Assembly: GCF_000785435.2 (NCBI RefSeq)
Contig: NZ_JTDB02000005.1
Span: forward strand, 124,001 to 188,000
Direction: 5' to 3'
From: Paraburkholderia sacchari
GTDB taxonomy: Bacteria; Pseudomonadota; Gammaproteobacteria; Burkholderiales; Burkholderiaceae
Length of the DNA stretch: 64,000 nucleotides
Shown: positions 47,574-56,424 of the stretch, one piece after another
Numbering within the stretch: position 1 is the stretch's first letter
How the letters are laid out: the number at the start of each line of letters is the position of its first letter
Notes under the pieces: generated by a model
Seen by the model: the letters and a program-made list of their open reading frames with translations, nothing else
Database searches by the model: none
What the model was told of the DNA's origin: nothing
Translations under genes and position numbers: made by a program

Positions 47574-48748
47574 CTACTTCGGTGGCGACAAACGCGCCAA
47601 CCTACTCGTTGGGACAACTGGTCCGATACATGCTGCGGCTCGGGGCGTTCGGCTTCGGTGGCCCGGTCGCGCTCGCCGGCTATATGCGTCGCGATCTGGT
47701 CGAGAAGCACGGCTGGATCACGGAAGCCGACTACAAGGAAGGACTCACGCTGGCGCAGCTCGCGCCGGGGCCGATGGCGGCCCAGCTCGCGATTTATCTC
47801 GGCTTCGTCCATTACCGGATCCTCGGCGCGACGCTCGTCGGATTCGCTTTCGTGCTGCCGTCGTTCCTGATGGTCGTCGCGCTCGGCTTCGCGTACGCGC
47901 ACTTCGGTGGTCTGTCGTGGATGCAGGCCGTGTTCTATGGTGTCGGCGCCGCAGTGGTCGGCATCATCGCAATGAGTGCGTACAAGCTCACGACGAAGAC
48001 CGTTGGCAACGACAAGCTGCTCTGGGCGATCTTTCTGACGCTCGCGGCGGTGACGTTCATCACTGAATCGGAAATCGCGTGGCTCTTCATCGTCGCCGGT
48101 CTGATCGGCTGGTTGTGGCGAGCGCCACCCAAATGGCTGCACAAGAGCGGGTTGAACGCACTCGCTGGAGCCAACCTGCCGGCGGCAAGCGGCCTGCTGA
48201 GCGGCATCGATCTGCCGCAACTCGCGCAGATTGGCGTGTTTTTCGCCAAAGCGGGCGCGTTCGTGTTTGGATCAGGACTCGCGATCGTGCCGTTTTTATA
48301 CGGCGGCGTCGTGACCGAGCACCACTGGCTGAACGACAAGCAGTTCGTCGACGCGGTTGCGGTCGCGATGATCACGCCGGGGCCAGTCGTGATCACGGTC
48401 GGCTTCATCGGCTATCTCGTGGCGGGTTTTCCGGGGGCGCTCGTTGCCGCGCTCGGCACTTTCCTGCCGTGCTATCTGTTCACCATCGTCCCCGCGCCTT
48501 ACGTGAAGAAGTACGGCCACCGGCCCGACGTCAAGGCGTTCGTCAACGGCATCACGGCGGCGGCCGTGGGCGCAATCACGGGCTCGGTGCTCGTCATTGC
48601 GAAGCGCTCGATCGTCGACCTCCCGACAGCGCTCGTCGCCCTCGCGACGATTGCGCTGTTGTGGCGCTTCAAGAAGCTGCAGGAGCCAGTAATCGTCATT
48701 GCGGCAGCACTTTTCGGGTTGGTGGCCTATCCGTTGCTCCACCATTGA
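47570..48748 (+). CDS. chrA: ChrA, chromate efflux transporter
   Basis: The 392-residue inner-membrane protein has the duplicated CHR architecture. The two halves show the matching segments LRLGAFGFGGPVALAGYM with QLAPGPMAAQLAIYLGF, and KAGAFVFGSGLAIVPFL with MITPGPVVITVGFIGYLV. It exports chromate from the cytoplasm by membrane potential. It is translationally coupled to chrB. The genes that normally follow in longer chr operons survive only as fragments. Confidence 0.96.
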   Translation: MTTSVATNAPTYSLGQLVRYMLRLGAFGFGGPVALAGYMRRDLVEKHGWITEADYKEGLTLAQLAPGPMAAQLAIYLGFVHYRILGATLVGFAFVLPSFLMVVALGFAYAHFGGLSWMQAVFYGVGAAVVGIIAMSAYKLTTKTVGNDKLLWAIFLTLAAVTFITESEIAWLFIVAGLIGWLWRAPPKWLHKSGLNALAGANLPAASGLLSGIDLPQLAQIGVFFAKAGAFVFGSGLAIVPFLYGGVVTEHHWLNDKQFVDAVAVAMITPGPVVITVGFIGYLVAGFPGALVAALGTFLPCYLFTIVPAPYVKKYGHRPDVKAFVNGITAAAVGAITGSVLVIAKRSIVDLPTALVALATIALLWRFKKLQEPVIVIAAALFGLVAYPLLHH

Positions 48749-48770
48749 TTCACATTGCCGGGAGACGATC

Positions 48771-48863
48771 GTGACGTACCAGATGAAAGCATTGTCCTGC
48801 GATCCGGGCAAGCTGCCGGGCCTGTCCGAAAGACTGATCGTTCGGACAGGAGAAACGCCATGA
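48771..48863 (+). pseudogene. Remnant of chrC-type iron superoxide dismutase
   Basis: A GTG start 22 bp after chrA gives VTYQMKALSCDPGKLPGLSE and RLIV, the usual N-terminus of the Fe-superoxide dismutase encoded in chr operons. After about 24 residues the sequence diverges (RTGETP) and stops. The stop overlaps the next fragment's start (ATGA), so the deletion has kept operon-like spacing. All metal ligands are lost. Confidence 0.7.
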
Positions 48864-49003
48864 AATGGATTACGCGTGAACGGCCGAATGCAATCTCGAG
48901 CGGCCTTTCCAGTAACTTCGCCGACGATCACGAGCAGCTACGGCACGGGATGGTGATGTACGACGCGCTCTACGCGTGGTGTCGGCGCGATGCACGTGCC
49001 TAG
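48860..49003 (+). pseudogene. Remnant of a ChrB-domain protein of the chr operon
   Basis: The 47-residue frame starts MKWITRERP, the normal beginning of the small ChrB-domain proteins of chr operons, and then jumps to a C-terminal block (SSNFADDHEQLRHGMVMYDA, then LYAWCR) that matches their normal end. The whole central domain, about 100 residues, is missing. The frame remains open because the deletion was in frame. It overlaps the following MFS gene start. Confidence 0.75.
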
Positions 49004-50258
49004 CGGCCGCGGGGCCGTCTCGTGCGCGATCCGTTTTTCGCGCCGGCTCCTTCCGGACGGCGTCGGGCATGCTGCGTGGATTATCCTCGTGAGCCGAAGT
49101 CTGCGCGGGTTCTGCGACGGCTTCATCGCGGTGCTGCTCCCCGCATACTTGCTGTCCCTCGGCTTCACGCAAATTGATGTCGGACTGGTCAGCACCGCGA
49201 CGTTGATGGGTTCGGCTGTCGCGACAATCGCCGTCGGCATCGTGGCAAGCCGCTTCCCACACCGTCGCATGCTGACCCTCGCGGCAATCCTGATGGCCGC
49301 CACTGGTATCGGTTTCGCCAGCTTATCGACCATGTGGCCGCTGCTAGTCGTGGCCTTTGTCGGCACGCTCAACCCGAGTTCCGGCGACGTCAGTCTCTTC
49401 TTGCCGCTCGAGCAGGCGCGTCTGGCCGAAGCGGCGACCGGCAACGCGCGGACCGCGCTGTTTGCCCGCTACAGCCTGGTCGGCGCCGTGTCGGCGGCAT
49501 TGGGATCGCTCGCCGCAGGCCTGCCGCTTTGGCTCGCTTCACATGCCGGGATTTCGCTGCTGGCGGCGATGCGCGCGATGTTTCTCGTTTATGCGGCGAC
49601 CGGCCTCGCGGTGTGCGTGCTGTACATCAGATCGCCGCGTACAGGGTCGCACGCGACGGCAGCCGCACCTCCGCTCGGGCCATCGCGGCACATCGTTATG
49701 CGGCTTGCGCTGCTGTTCAGCGTCGACGCATTTGCGGGTGGCCTCGTCGTCAACTCGCTGCTGTCGCTCTGGCTGATGCAGCGCTTTGGGTTTTCCGTCA
49801 GCGCGGCTGGCCAGTTCTTTTTCTGCACCGGACTGCTGGCCGCAGGCTCTCAACTCGCCGCGGCGCCACTGTCACGCAAGATCGGCCTGCTCAACACCAT
49901 GGTCTTCACGCACATTCCCTCGAGCGCCTGCCTGATCGGTGCGGCGCTGGCGCCGTCGCTGCCGGTGACGTTGACGCTCCTGCTCATGCGCAGCGCGATG
50001 TCGCAGATGGATGTGCCGACCCGCACTGCATACGTAATGGCCGTCGTCACGCCAGCAGAGCGCCCGACAGCCGCAAGCTTCACGTCCGTGCCACGTAGCC
50101 TCGCGGCGGCGATTGCACCGACATTGGCTGGCGGCCTGTTCAGCCTTGGATGGCTCGGCGCGCCGCTTGTCGCATGCGGTGCGCTGAAGATCGCATATGA
50201 CCTTTCACTGCTCGTCGCTTTTCGCCACATCAAACCGGACGAAGGACCAAATCCATAG
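48990..50258 (+). CDS. MFS transporter of the chr locus
   Basis: The 422-residue protein has twelve predicted helices, starting around LVSRSLRGFCDGFIAVLLPAYLL. The first 30 residues (Arg-rich) are unlike a transporter start, so the true start may be a later GTG near 49080. Related MFS genes are found in chr operons, where their substrate is not known to me. Its nominal start overlaps the end of the ChrB-domain remnant. It appears intact, unlike its neighbours. Confidence 0.82.
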   Translation: MHVPSGRGAVSCAIRFSRRLLPDGVGHAAWIILVSRSLRGFCDGFIAVLLPAYLLSLGFTQIDVGLVSTATLMGSAVATIAVGIVASRFPHRRMLTLAAILMAATGIGFASLSTMWPLLVVAFVGTLNPSSGDVSLFLPLEQARLAEAATGNARTALFARYSLVGAVSAALGSLAAGLPLWLASHAGISLLAAMRAMFLVYAATGLAVCVLYIRSPRTGSHATAAAPPLGPSRHIVMRLALLFSVDAFAGGLVVNSLLSLWLMQRFGFSVSAAGQFFFCTGLLAAGSQLAAAPLSRKIGLLNTMVFTHIPSSACLIGAALAPSLPVTLTLLLMRSAMSQMDVPTRTAYVMAVVTPAERPTAASFTSVPRSLAAAIAPTLAGGLFSLGWLGAPLVACGALKIAYDLSLLVAFRHIKPDEGPNP

Positions 50259-50289
50259 GGGCATCCACGACCTGTCGCAGGATGAATTT

Positions 50290-50785
50290 ATGAAACACAT
50301 CCGAAACTGGCGTTTCCACCTTCTCGTGGTCGTTGCAATGTCAGCTGTGCTGGTAGTGGCGGGCGCTGTTATCCAAATGACCGGCGCCGCGGCAGACGAT
50401 CTCTCCCTCGGCAGTCTGCCATTGAAGCACGTCGCGGATATTCCGCTCCCCGGGCGCACGACACGGCTCGACTATGCGAGCCTGGATACGCGCCGTAACC
50501 TGCTATTTATTGCTCACCTTGTGCTCACCTTGTGCTCACCTTGGCGACAGCGAAGTCATCGTGTTCGATACGCGAGCGTCACGCGTGACCGCGCGGATTG
50601 CCAGCGTTCCCGTCCCAACAAAGCAAACGATTGTCCCCGATAAGCAAGCGGAAAAAATGGCCGCGCCGGATACTCGTCATCATGGATCGAAGCCGGACGC
50701 GCCGCTAAATACCGCGCTCCGGCCTCGTCGACGACCGCTCCTGCTCAAGCCAGCAGCAGCCATTTCCCCTGGAGACGCATCATGA
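50290..50785 (+). pseudogene. YncE-like beta-propeller protein, frameshifted by an 11-bp tandem repeat and truncated
   Basis: The gene starts with a signal-like N-terminus (WRFHLLVVVAMSAVLVVAGA) and then LPLKHVADIPLPGRTTRLDY and ASLDTRRNLLFIAHL, the first blade of a YncE/cytochrome-d1-like propeller. At 50511-50543 the unit TGCTCACCTTG is present three times. Removing two copies (22 bp) restores the frame into GDSEVIVFDTRASRVTARIA, the normal continuation. The restored frame then ends at 50785 after only about 150 residues in total, so most of the propeller is also lost. The end overlaps the BKACE start. Confidence 0.78.
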
Positions 50786-51840
50786 ATTTTCTCGACGGCC
50801 ATCTGTTTCCTGAGAATCAGCAGCCCCTGATCATCACGGCCGCGCCTTATGCGCCGGGCTGGTTGCCCAGCGACTTTCCGGAGGACATTCCGGTCACGAT
50901 GGAGGAACAGATCCAGAAGGCGGTGGACTGCTACAACGCGGGCGCGACGGTGCTGCACCTGCACGTGCGCGAACTCGACGGCAAGGGCAGCAAGCGTCTG
51001 TCGAAGTTCAACGAGCTGATCGCCGGGGTGCGCAAAGCGGTGCCGGAGATGATCATCCAGGTGGGCGGCTCGATCTCGTTCGCCCCCGAAAACGAAGGGC
51101 AAGCGGCCAAGTGGCTCTCCGACGACACCCGCCACATGCTGGCCGAGCTCGAGCCTACGCCGGACCAGGTCACGGTCACGGTCAACACCTCGCAGATGAA
51201 CGTCACCGACCAGGCCGAGGACGACGACTTCCGGGGCACTTCGCGCGAAAACCCGACGCTCTTCAATGCCTACAAGGAGATGACGGTGCCCGCGCAGCCG
51301 GGCTGGGTGGAGGAGCATGTGCGCCGCCTGACGGCCAAGGGCATCCAGAGCGCGTTCCAGTGCTACAACCTCAACAGCTTCGAGTCGGTGGAGCGCCTGA
51401 TGCGCCGCGGCTTCTACAAGGGCCCGCTGGTGATGAACTGGGTGGCGATCGCGGGTGGCATGGATACGCCAAACGTGTACAGCCTCGCCAACTTCATCCG
51501 CGCGGTGCCCGATGGCGCGGTGGTGACGGTGGAGAGCAACGTGCGCAACGTGCTGCCGGTCAACATGATGGGCATTGCGATGGGCCTGCACGTGCGCTGC
51601 GGCACGGAAGACTGCCTGTGGAACCAGTCGCGCACCGAAAAGCAGAGCACCGTGAAGCAGATCGAGCAGCTCGTGCGCATCTCGCGCGAGTTCGGTCGGC
51701 CGATCGCCACCGCGAAAGAGGCGCGCGAGATCAGCAAGATCGGCGTGTTCTACGACACGGTGGAGGAATCGCTGCATGCGAATGGCTTTGCGCCTAACCG
51801 CAACGGCGGCAATCAGGGCTTCCTGCGCAAGACCGCCTGA
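50782..51840 (+). CDS. BKACE-family beta-keto acid cleavage enzyme
   Basis: The 352-residue protein belongs to the 3-keto-5-aminohexanoate cleavage enzyme family (formerly DUF849). It has PLIITAAPYAPGW near the N-terminus, the Zn-binding HLHVRELDG, MIIQVGGSISF and TVESNVRNVLP. These TIM-barrel Zn enzymes cleave a beta-keto acid with acetyl-CoA, giving acetoacetate-type and CoA-ester products. The specific substrate (for example dehydrocarnitine, 3-keto-aminohexanoate or ketoglutarate analogues) cannot be read by eye. GGAGAC precedes the start. The thiolase and CoA-transferase at 55175 and 56425 could process its products. Confidence 0.92.
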   Translation: MNFLDGHLFPENQQPLIITAAPYAPGWLPSDFPEDIPVTMEEQIQKAVDCYNAGATVLHLHVRELDGKGSKRLSKFNELIAGVRKAVPEMIIQVGGSISFAPENEGQAAKWLSDDTRHMLAELEPTPDQVTVTVNTSQMNVTDQAEDDDFRGTSRENPTLFNAYKEMTVPAQPGWVEEHVRRLTAKGIQSAFQCYNLNSFESVERLMRRGFYKGPLVMNWVAIAGGMDTPNVYSLANFIRAVPDGAVVTVESNVRNVLPVNMMGIAMGLHVRCGTEDCLWNQSRTEKQSTVKQIEQLVRISREFGRPIATAKEAREISKIGVFYDTVEESLHANGFAPNRNGGNQGFLRKTA

Positions 51841-51877
51841 TTGCCGAAGCGTTGAAGCGTTGAAGCGTTGGAGTGAG

Positions 51878-52918
51878 TCAATCGGCCGGTGCATTCTGAC
51901 TGGCCGATTGTTCATCCGCTTGCTTGCGCCACTGCGAGACGCTGCAACCGAAGGCGCTCCGGAACCAGTGGCTGAAACCGCTGTGCGCGGAAAAGCCCAG
52001 CAGCACCGCGACCTCGCCAACCGGCAGGTCGCTTTCCAGCAAGTGGCGCACCGCCAGTTCCTCGCGCATCTGATTGAGCATCGCCGAAAACGTCAGCCCT
52101 TCGTCGCTGAGGTGGCGGTGCAGCGTGCGCCGGTCCACATGCAGATGCCGCGCCACCAGTTGCGCCGTGCATCGCCCTCCAGGGAGCAGCGCCAGGATCA
52201 TTTCCCGGCAGGCTTCGCGCATACCTTCGCCGTGGCGGCGCAGCGCCGTTTCCAGATAGTCCCGCGCGAAATACGCGGCCCCCGGGTCTTCGCGCGTGCG
52301 CGGCATCGACAGGTCGGCCGCCGCGCAGACGAGACCGTTGAACGGCTGATTGAACTGAGGATTGCGGCCGAAGAAGACCCGGTAGGGCGTCATGTCGACC
52401 GGCGGGCGATGCGTGAAGCAAACTTGCTGCGGACGCCACTGCGGGCCGATCAGTTCGCGCAGAATGCGCAGTTTTATTGCCACCGCGAGTTCCATCGCCT
52501 GGCGCGTGGAGAGCCCGGGTTTCGGCAGCAGCGCTTCCCGGATCACCACGGACTGGCCGGCATCTTCGATGCGCGTGACCAGCGCGGCGCTCAGCAGCTT
52601 TTCGTAGCGGCACAAGGTATCGAGCGCCTGCCGCGGGGTGGGCTCGTCCTTGAGCACCAGCCAGATCGGCCCGAGGTTGGAGAGCGTGCGCCGCGCCGCG
52701 AGCCGCAGCGCGAAATCCTCCACGCCGGTCTCGCGTGCGGCGACTTCCAGCAGTTCGCGCACGGCGTGGCTGGGAATCAGCGCCTCGGGGTTGTCGAGCA
52801 CGCGCGCCGAGATGCCCGCCGCGCGCAGGAACGCATAGGGATCGCGCCCGAGCGACTCCACCAGTTCGATGTAGCCGTTCAGGCTGGCGCTGCGTATCAG
52901 CTTGTCGACGTGTTGCAT
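51878..52918 (-). CDS. AraC-family regulator with arabinose-binding-type N-domain (OruR-like)
   Basis: The 346-residue protein has a long N-terminal effector domain (ALIPSHAVRELLEVAARETG, EDFALRLAARRT) and a C-terminal AraC domain with CTAQLVARHLHVDRRTLHRH and LPVGEVAVLLGFSAHSGFSHWFR. This type regulates amino acid or organic acid catabolism. It is convergent with the BKACE gene and on the same strand as the TauD/TfdA gene just upstream (40 bp), so it could regulate either. Confidence 0.92.
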   Translation of the reverse strand: MQHVDKLIRSASLNGYIELVESLGRDPYAFLRAAGISARVLDNPEALIPSHAVRELLEVAARETGVEDFALRLAARRTLSNLGPIWLVLKDEPTPRQALDTLCRYEKLLSAALVTRIEDAGQSVVIREALLPKPGLSTRQAMELAVAIKLRILRELIGPQWRPQQVCFTHRPPVDMTPYRVFFGRNPQFNQPFNGLVCAAADLSMPRTREDPGAAYFARDYLETALRRHGEGMREACREMILALLPGGRCTAQLVARHLHVDRRTLHRHLSDEGLTFSAMLNQMREELAVRHLLESDLPVGEVAVLLGFSAHSGFSHWFRSAFGCSVSQWRKQADEQSASQNAPAD

Positions 52919-52957
52919 GAAGGGGATCCGCGTGGCGTGGTGCCACGCGAAAGGCTA

Positions 52958-53800
52958 TCAGAACGGCCGGTCGCCCATGATGGTCGCGCGTTCCATCCGG
53001 CGCGGCGCGGGCCAGTAGTCGCTCACCGCGTAGTGCTGCGTGGCGATGTTGTCCCAGATCGCGACGCTGCCCGGTTCCCATTTGAAGCGCACCTGGTACT
53101 CGGGAATGGCCGCCTGGCTGATCAGGTAGTTCAGCAGCAGGCTCGCGCCCGGCGTCTTGTCCTGTCCGAAGCGTACGTTCTCGGGCGTATGGTAGTTGAT
53201 GAAGTGCGTCGAGAACGGGCCCACGTAAAGGATCTTCTCACCGGTTTCCGGGTGCGTGCGCACCACCGGATGATCGACCAGCGGGTATTTGCGCACCAGC
53301 TCTTCACGCTCTTCGTTGGTCATGACAGCGCCGAACGAATGCTCGATCCCATGCTTGGCGCGCAAGCCTTCGATCTTGGCCTTGATGTCGTCGGGCAGAT
53401 TCTTGTACGCCTCCACCATGTTCACCCAGATGGTGTCGCCGCCCACTTCCGGGCACGAAATGCAGCGCAGCACCGCGCCCTTGGGCGGATTGGCCCGCCA
53501 CGACGCATCGCTGTGGTAGGTGTTCTCGAAGTGGTCCCGCTTCTCGCTCTTGTAGATCTCGATCAGGCCGGGGTAGCCCGGCACCGTGTTCGCAACGGGG
53601 TGATCTTCCAGATCGCCGAAGCGGCTCGCGAACGCGACATGGTCGGCGCGCGTAATGTCCTGGTCGCGGAAAAACAGCACCCGATGCTTCAACAGCAACG
53701 TCTTGATTTCGGCAAACAGGGCATCGTCTTTCGCCACGTCGGCGATACTCACATCCCTGAGTTCGGCGCCAATCGAACAGGTGAGGGGTTTGATCTTCAT
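52958..53800 (-). CDS. TauD/TfdA-family 2-oxoglutarate-dependent dioxygenase
   Basis: The 280-residue protein has the Fe(II) triad H96-x-D98 (NTYHSDASW) and H256 (IATQHYAVSDY), and the 2-oxoglutarate-binding Arg in RRMERATIMGDRPF at the C-terminus. Family members open C-S, C-O or C-N bonds by hydroxylation (taurine, 2,4-D, trimethyl-lysine or gamma-butyrobetaine type). The start at 53800 (MKIKPLTCSIG) has GGAG upstream; the longer frame to 53905 has no family match. It is divergent from the LysR gene at 53998, the likely regulator. Confidence 0.92.
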   Translation of the reverse strand: MKIKPLTCSIGAELRDVSIADVAKDDALFAEIKTLLLKHRVLFFRDQDITRADHVAFASRFGDLEDHPVANTVPGYPGLIEIYKSEKRDHFENTYHSDASWRANPPKGAVLRCISCPEVGGDTIWVNMVEAYKNLPDDIKAKIEGLRAKHGIEHSFGAVMTNEEREELVRKYPLVDHPVVRTHPETGEKILYVGPFSTHFINYHTPENVRFGQDKTPGASLLLNYLISQAAIPEYQVRFKWEPGSVAIWDNIATQHYAVSDYWPAPRRMERATIMGDRPF

Positions 53801-53997
53801 GGTGACGTCTCCGTAGACATGGATATTGTTGTGGGCTCGTATCTGCTTGCGATTGTGGGCGCGATGCCAACGGCGCGCTTGACCGAACGCGTCACAATTT
53901 GACAAACGCGCACACGGCGCAAGCCACGGTCATGCTGGCGGGCCAGGCGCGTAAGATGTCGCGCTGGAATACGAATGAGAAAGCCCGAAATCTAGCC
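53801..53997. promoter_or_regulatory. Divergent promoter region, TauD/TfdA gene and LysR gene
   Basis: The 197-bp gap between the two divergent starts includes the interrupted palindrome GTCACAATTTGAC at 53891-53903. By the common LysR arrangement this is where the regulator of 53998 would bind. No further feature seen. Confidence 0.4.
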
Positions 53998-54909
53998 ATG
54001 GACCTGAACCTGATCGGCCTGTTCGTCGAAATCGTGGAAGCGCGCAGTCTCAGCGCAGCGGCGCGAAAGCTCGGCATGACGCGTGCGAACGTGAGCCAGC
54101 GGCTGAAATTGCTGGAACGCGAAACCGGGGCGCAACTGCTGCGCCGGTCGACGCGCAGCTTTGAACTGACGCAGGCGGGCAGCACGTTGTACGACTGCGG
54201 CAGGCGCATCGTGGAAGAACTGGGCACGGCTCGCGCGTCGATCGACAGCCTCGGCAACACGCTGCGCGGCCGGGTGCGCATCAGCGTGCCGACCGGTTTC
54301 GGCCGGCTGTTCGCCGGCGCGAAGCTGCTCGAATTCGCGCGTGCGAACCCGGGCATTGCGCTTACGGTCACGTTCAACAACTGGATCGAGGACCTGATTG
54401 CGGCCGAAGTGGATGTCGCGCTCAGGATTACCTCGACGCCGCCGCTCGATTGCGTCGCGCGCAAGATCTGCTCGTTCGAATGGGGCCTGTGCGCGTCGGC
54501 CGAGTATCTGCGCGAACATGGTCCGATCGAGCGCCCGGCGGACCTCGAACAGCACGCGCTCATCTGCGCGCCTTATGGCGGCCGGCGCGTGCCGATCGAA
54601 CTCCTGCACCGCGAGGATGCCGCGGACACCCATACAATCACGGTCCCGCCCGCGTTGGAGTCGTCGGATTATCCGTTCCTTGCGGAAGCGGTGCGCGAGG
54701 GCATGGGGATTGGCGTGCTGCCGGACTATGTAATCCACCTGCAGGCGAACCGGGATTTGCTGCCGGTTCTGCAGCCCTGGCGCGTCGTGGGCCGGCAAAG
54801 CACGCTGTATATCGTCACGTTGCCCAACCGCTATCCGTCGCCGGCCACGCAAGCGCTGATCGACTTTCTGCACGGCCAGATTCTCGAGCTTGCCCGAAGC
54901 TGGACATGA
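53998..54909 (+). CDS. LysR-family transcriptional regulator (CrgA-like)
   Basis: The 303-residue protein has the LysR N-terminal HTH (LFVEIVEARSLSAAARKLGM, TRANVSQRLKLLERE) and a ligand domain of the CrgA/DmlR-like branch (GRVRISVPTGFGRLFAGAKL, NWIEDLIAAEVDVALRI). The start at 53998 (MDLNLIGLF) matches the family. It probably regulates the divergent dioxygenase gene and perhaps the thiolase operon downstream. Confidence 0.92.
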   Translation: MDLNLIGLFVEIVEARSLSAAARKLGMTRANVSQRLKLLERETGAQLLRRSTRSFELTQAGSTLYDCGRRIVEELGTARASIDSLGNTLRGRVRISVPTGFGRLFAGAKLLEFARANPGIALTVTFNNWIEDLIAAEVDVALRITSTPPLDCVARKICSFEWGLCASAEYLREHGPIERPADLEQHALICAPYGGRRVPIELLHREDAADTHTITVPPALESSDYPFLAEAVREGMGIGVLPDYVIHLQANRDLLPVLQPWRVVGRQSTLYIVTLPNRYPSPATQALIDFLHGQILELARSWT

Positions 54910-54963
54910 CCGGTGCGGCCAGCATCGTGTCATTGCCTTTCATATCGCACCGCTGTCAATTCC

Positions 54964-55021
54964 CTGTTAACAGTCCGTCAATCGGTACTGTGATTGTCAA
55001 GCAATAACTATCGCTCGACAA
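54964..55021. promoter_or_regulatory. Symmetrical elements upstream of the thiolase operon
   Basis: A perfect 10-bp palindrome CTGTTAACAG lies at 54964-54973. An interrupted inverted repeat follows, TTGTCAAGC at 54994-55002 and GCTCGACAA at 55013-55021 (8 of 9 matching). Both are in the 265-bp gap before the thiolase start, which otherwise holds nothing I can identify. They are candidate operator sites. Confidence 0.4.
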
Positions 55022-55174
55022 TGTGCTGAAAGATCGATCAGTACATGGAGACGAGACGATGGACCGCGTATTCAGAAACGCCGCTCCGCAGTCGCGGCGG
55101 CCGACGCCGTCGAGCGTGGGCTTGGCTCGCTCCGCCTGATTCCCCATTCCTATTTTCATTCAGGATTCCTGCTC

Positions 55175-56356
55175 ATGCGCGAAGCCGTCATTGTCTCCAC
55201 TGCACGCACACCGCTGACCAAGGCGCACCGCGGCGAATTCAACGTCACGCCCGGCCCGGCGCTCGCGTCGTTCGCGGTGCGCGCCGCCGTGGAGCGCTCG
55301 GGCATCGATCCCGAATCGATCGAAGACGCGATTCTCGGATGCGGCTATCCCGAGGGCATCACCGGCCGCAACGTCGCGCGCCAGGCCGTGATCCGGGCCG
55401 GCTTGCCGCTGTCGATTGCCGGAACGACCGTCAACCGCTTTTGCGCTTCGGGTTTGCAGGCGATTGCGATTGCCGCAGGCCGCATCGTCGTCGATGGTGC
55501 GCCGGCCATGATTGCTGGCGGCGTCGAAAGCATCTCGGGCATCCGCCGCGACCTGCATCGCGCGAGCGACCTGGACCCGTGGCTCGTCGAGCATAAGCCG
55601 GCGCTTTACATGGAAATGATCGACACCGCCGATATCGTCGCGCAGCGCTACGGGATCAGCCGGGAAGCGCAGGACCGCTTTGCGGTGGCCAGTCAGCTCA
55701 AGACAGAAGCCGCACAAAGCGCGGGCCGCTTTGCCGACGAGATCGTCCCGGTCACCACGACGATGGCCGTCACCGACAAGCAAACCGGCGAGGTGAGCCA
55801 GCGCGAGGTCACGATCGATGTCGACACCTGCAATCGCCGTGGCACGACCTACGATGCGCTCGCGAAGCTGGCGCCCGTCAAGGGGCCGGAGAAGTTCGTC
55901 ACGGCGGGCAACGCATCGCAGCTTTCGGACGGTGCTTCGGCGTGCGTAATGATGGAAGCGAATGAAGCGGGGCGCCGCAACCTCGCGCCGCTCGGCGCGT
56001 TCCGCGGCCTCGCGATGGCCGGCTGCGAGCCCGATGAGATGGGCATCGGCCCCGTGTTCGCGGTGCCCAGGCTGCTCGCGCGCCACGGCCTCACGATGGA
56101 CGACATCGGCCTCTGGGAACTCAACGAGGCGTTCGCCTCGCAAGCGATCTACTGCCAGCAGCGCCTGGGCATTCCGGACGAACGCTTGAATGTGAACGGC
56201 GGCGCGATTGCCGTCGGTCATCCGTTCGGCATGACCGGCGCGCGTCTCGCGGGGCACGTGCTGCTCGAAGGCCGTCGCCGGGGCGTGAAGTACGCGGTCG
56301 TCACGATGTGCATCTCGGGCGGCATGGGCGCCGCCGCCCTTTTCGAAATCTACTGA
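55175..56356 (+). CDS. Thiolase (acetyl-CoA C-acyltransferase)
   Basis: The 393-residue protein has all thiolase residues: the acyl-accepting Cys C90 in NRFCASGLQAI, His in GGAIAVGHPFGMTGAR, and the second Cys in VTMCISGGMGAA. It either cleaves a 3-ketoacyl-CoA or condenses two acetyl-CoA units. In this catabolic region cleavage is likely. It is the first gene of a probable operon with the CoA-transferase, MFS and quinone oxidoreductase genes. Confidence 0.95.
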   Translation: MREAVIVSTARTPLTKAHRGEFNVTPGPALASFAVRAAVERSGIDPESIEDAILGCGYPEGITGRNVARQAVIRAGLPLSIAGTTVNRFCASGLQAIAIAAGRIVVDGAPAMIAGGVESISGIRRDLHRASDLDPWLVEHKPALYMEMIDTADIVAQRYGISREAQDRFAVASQLKTEAAQSAGRFADEIVPVTTTMAVTDKQTGEVSQREVTIDVDTCNRRGTTYDALAKLAPVKGPEKFVTAGNASQLSDGASACVMMEANEAGRRNLAPLGAFRGLAMAGCEPDEMGIGPVFAVPRLLARHGLTMDDIGLWELNEAFASQAIYCQQRLGIPDERLNVNGGAIAVGHPFGMTGARLAGHVLLEGRRRGVKYAVVTMCISGGMGAAALFEIY

Positions 56357-56424
56357 AAGACGCTCGCACGGCGCGCGCCACTGCTGCGCTTAACCCTGAT
56401 TCTCCCTGCTTCTCCGGACTTGTC

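Noticed and set aside
51846..51869. GAAGCGTT repeated three times after the BKACE gene
   Set aside because: A short 8-bp tandem repeat in a convergent gap with no coding effect; probably simple slippage.
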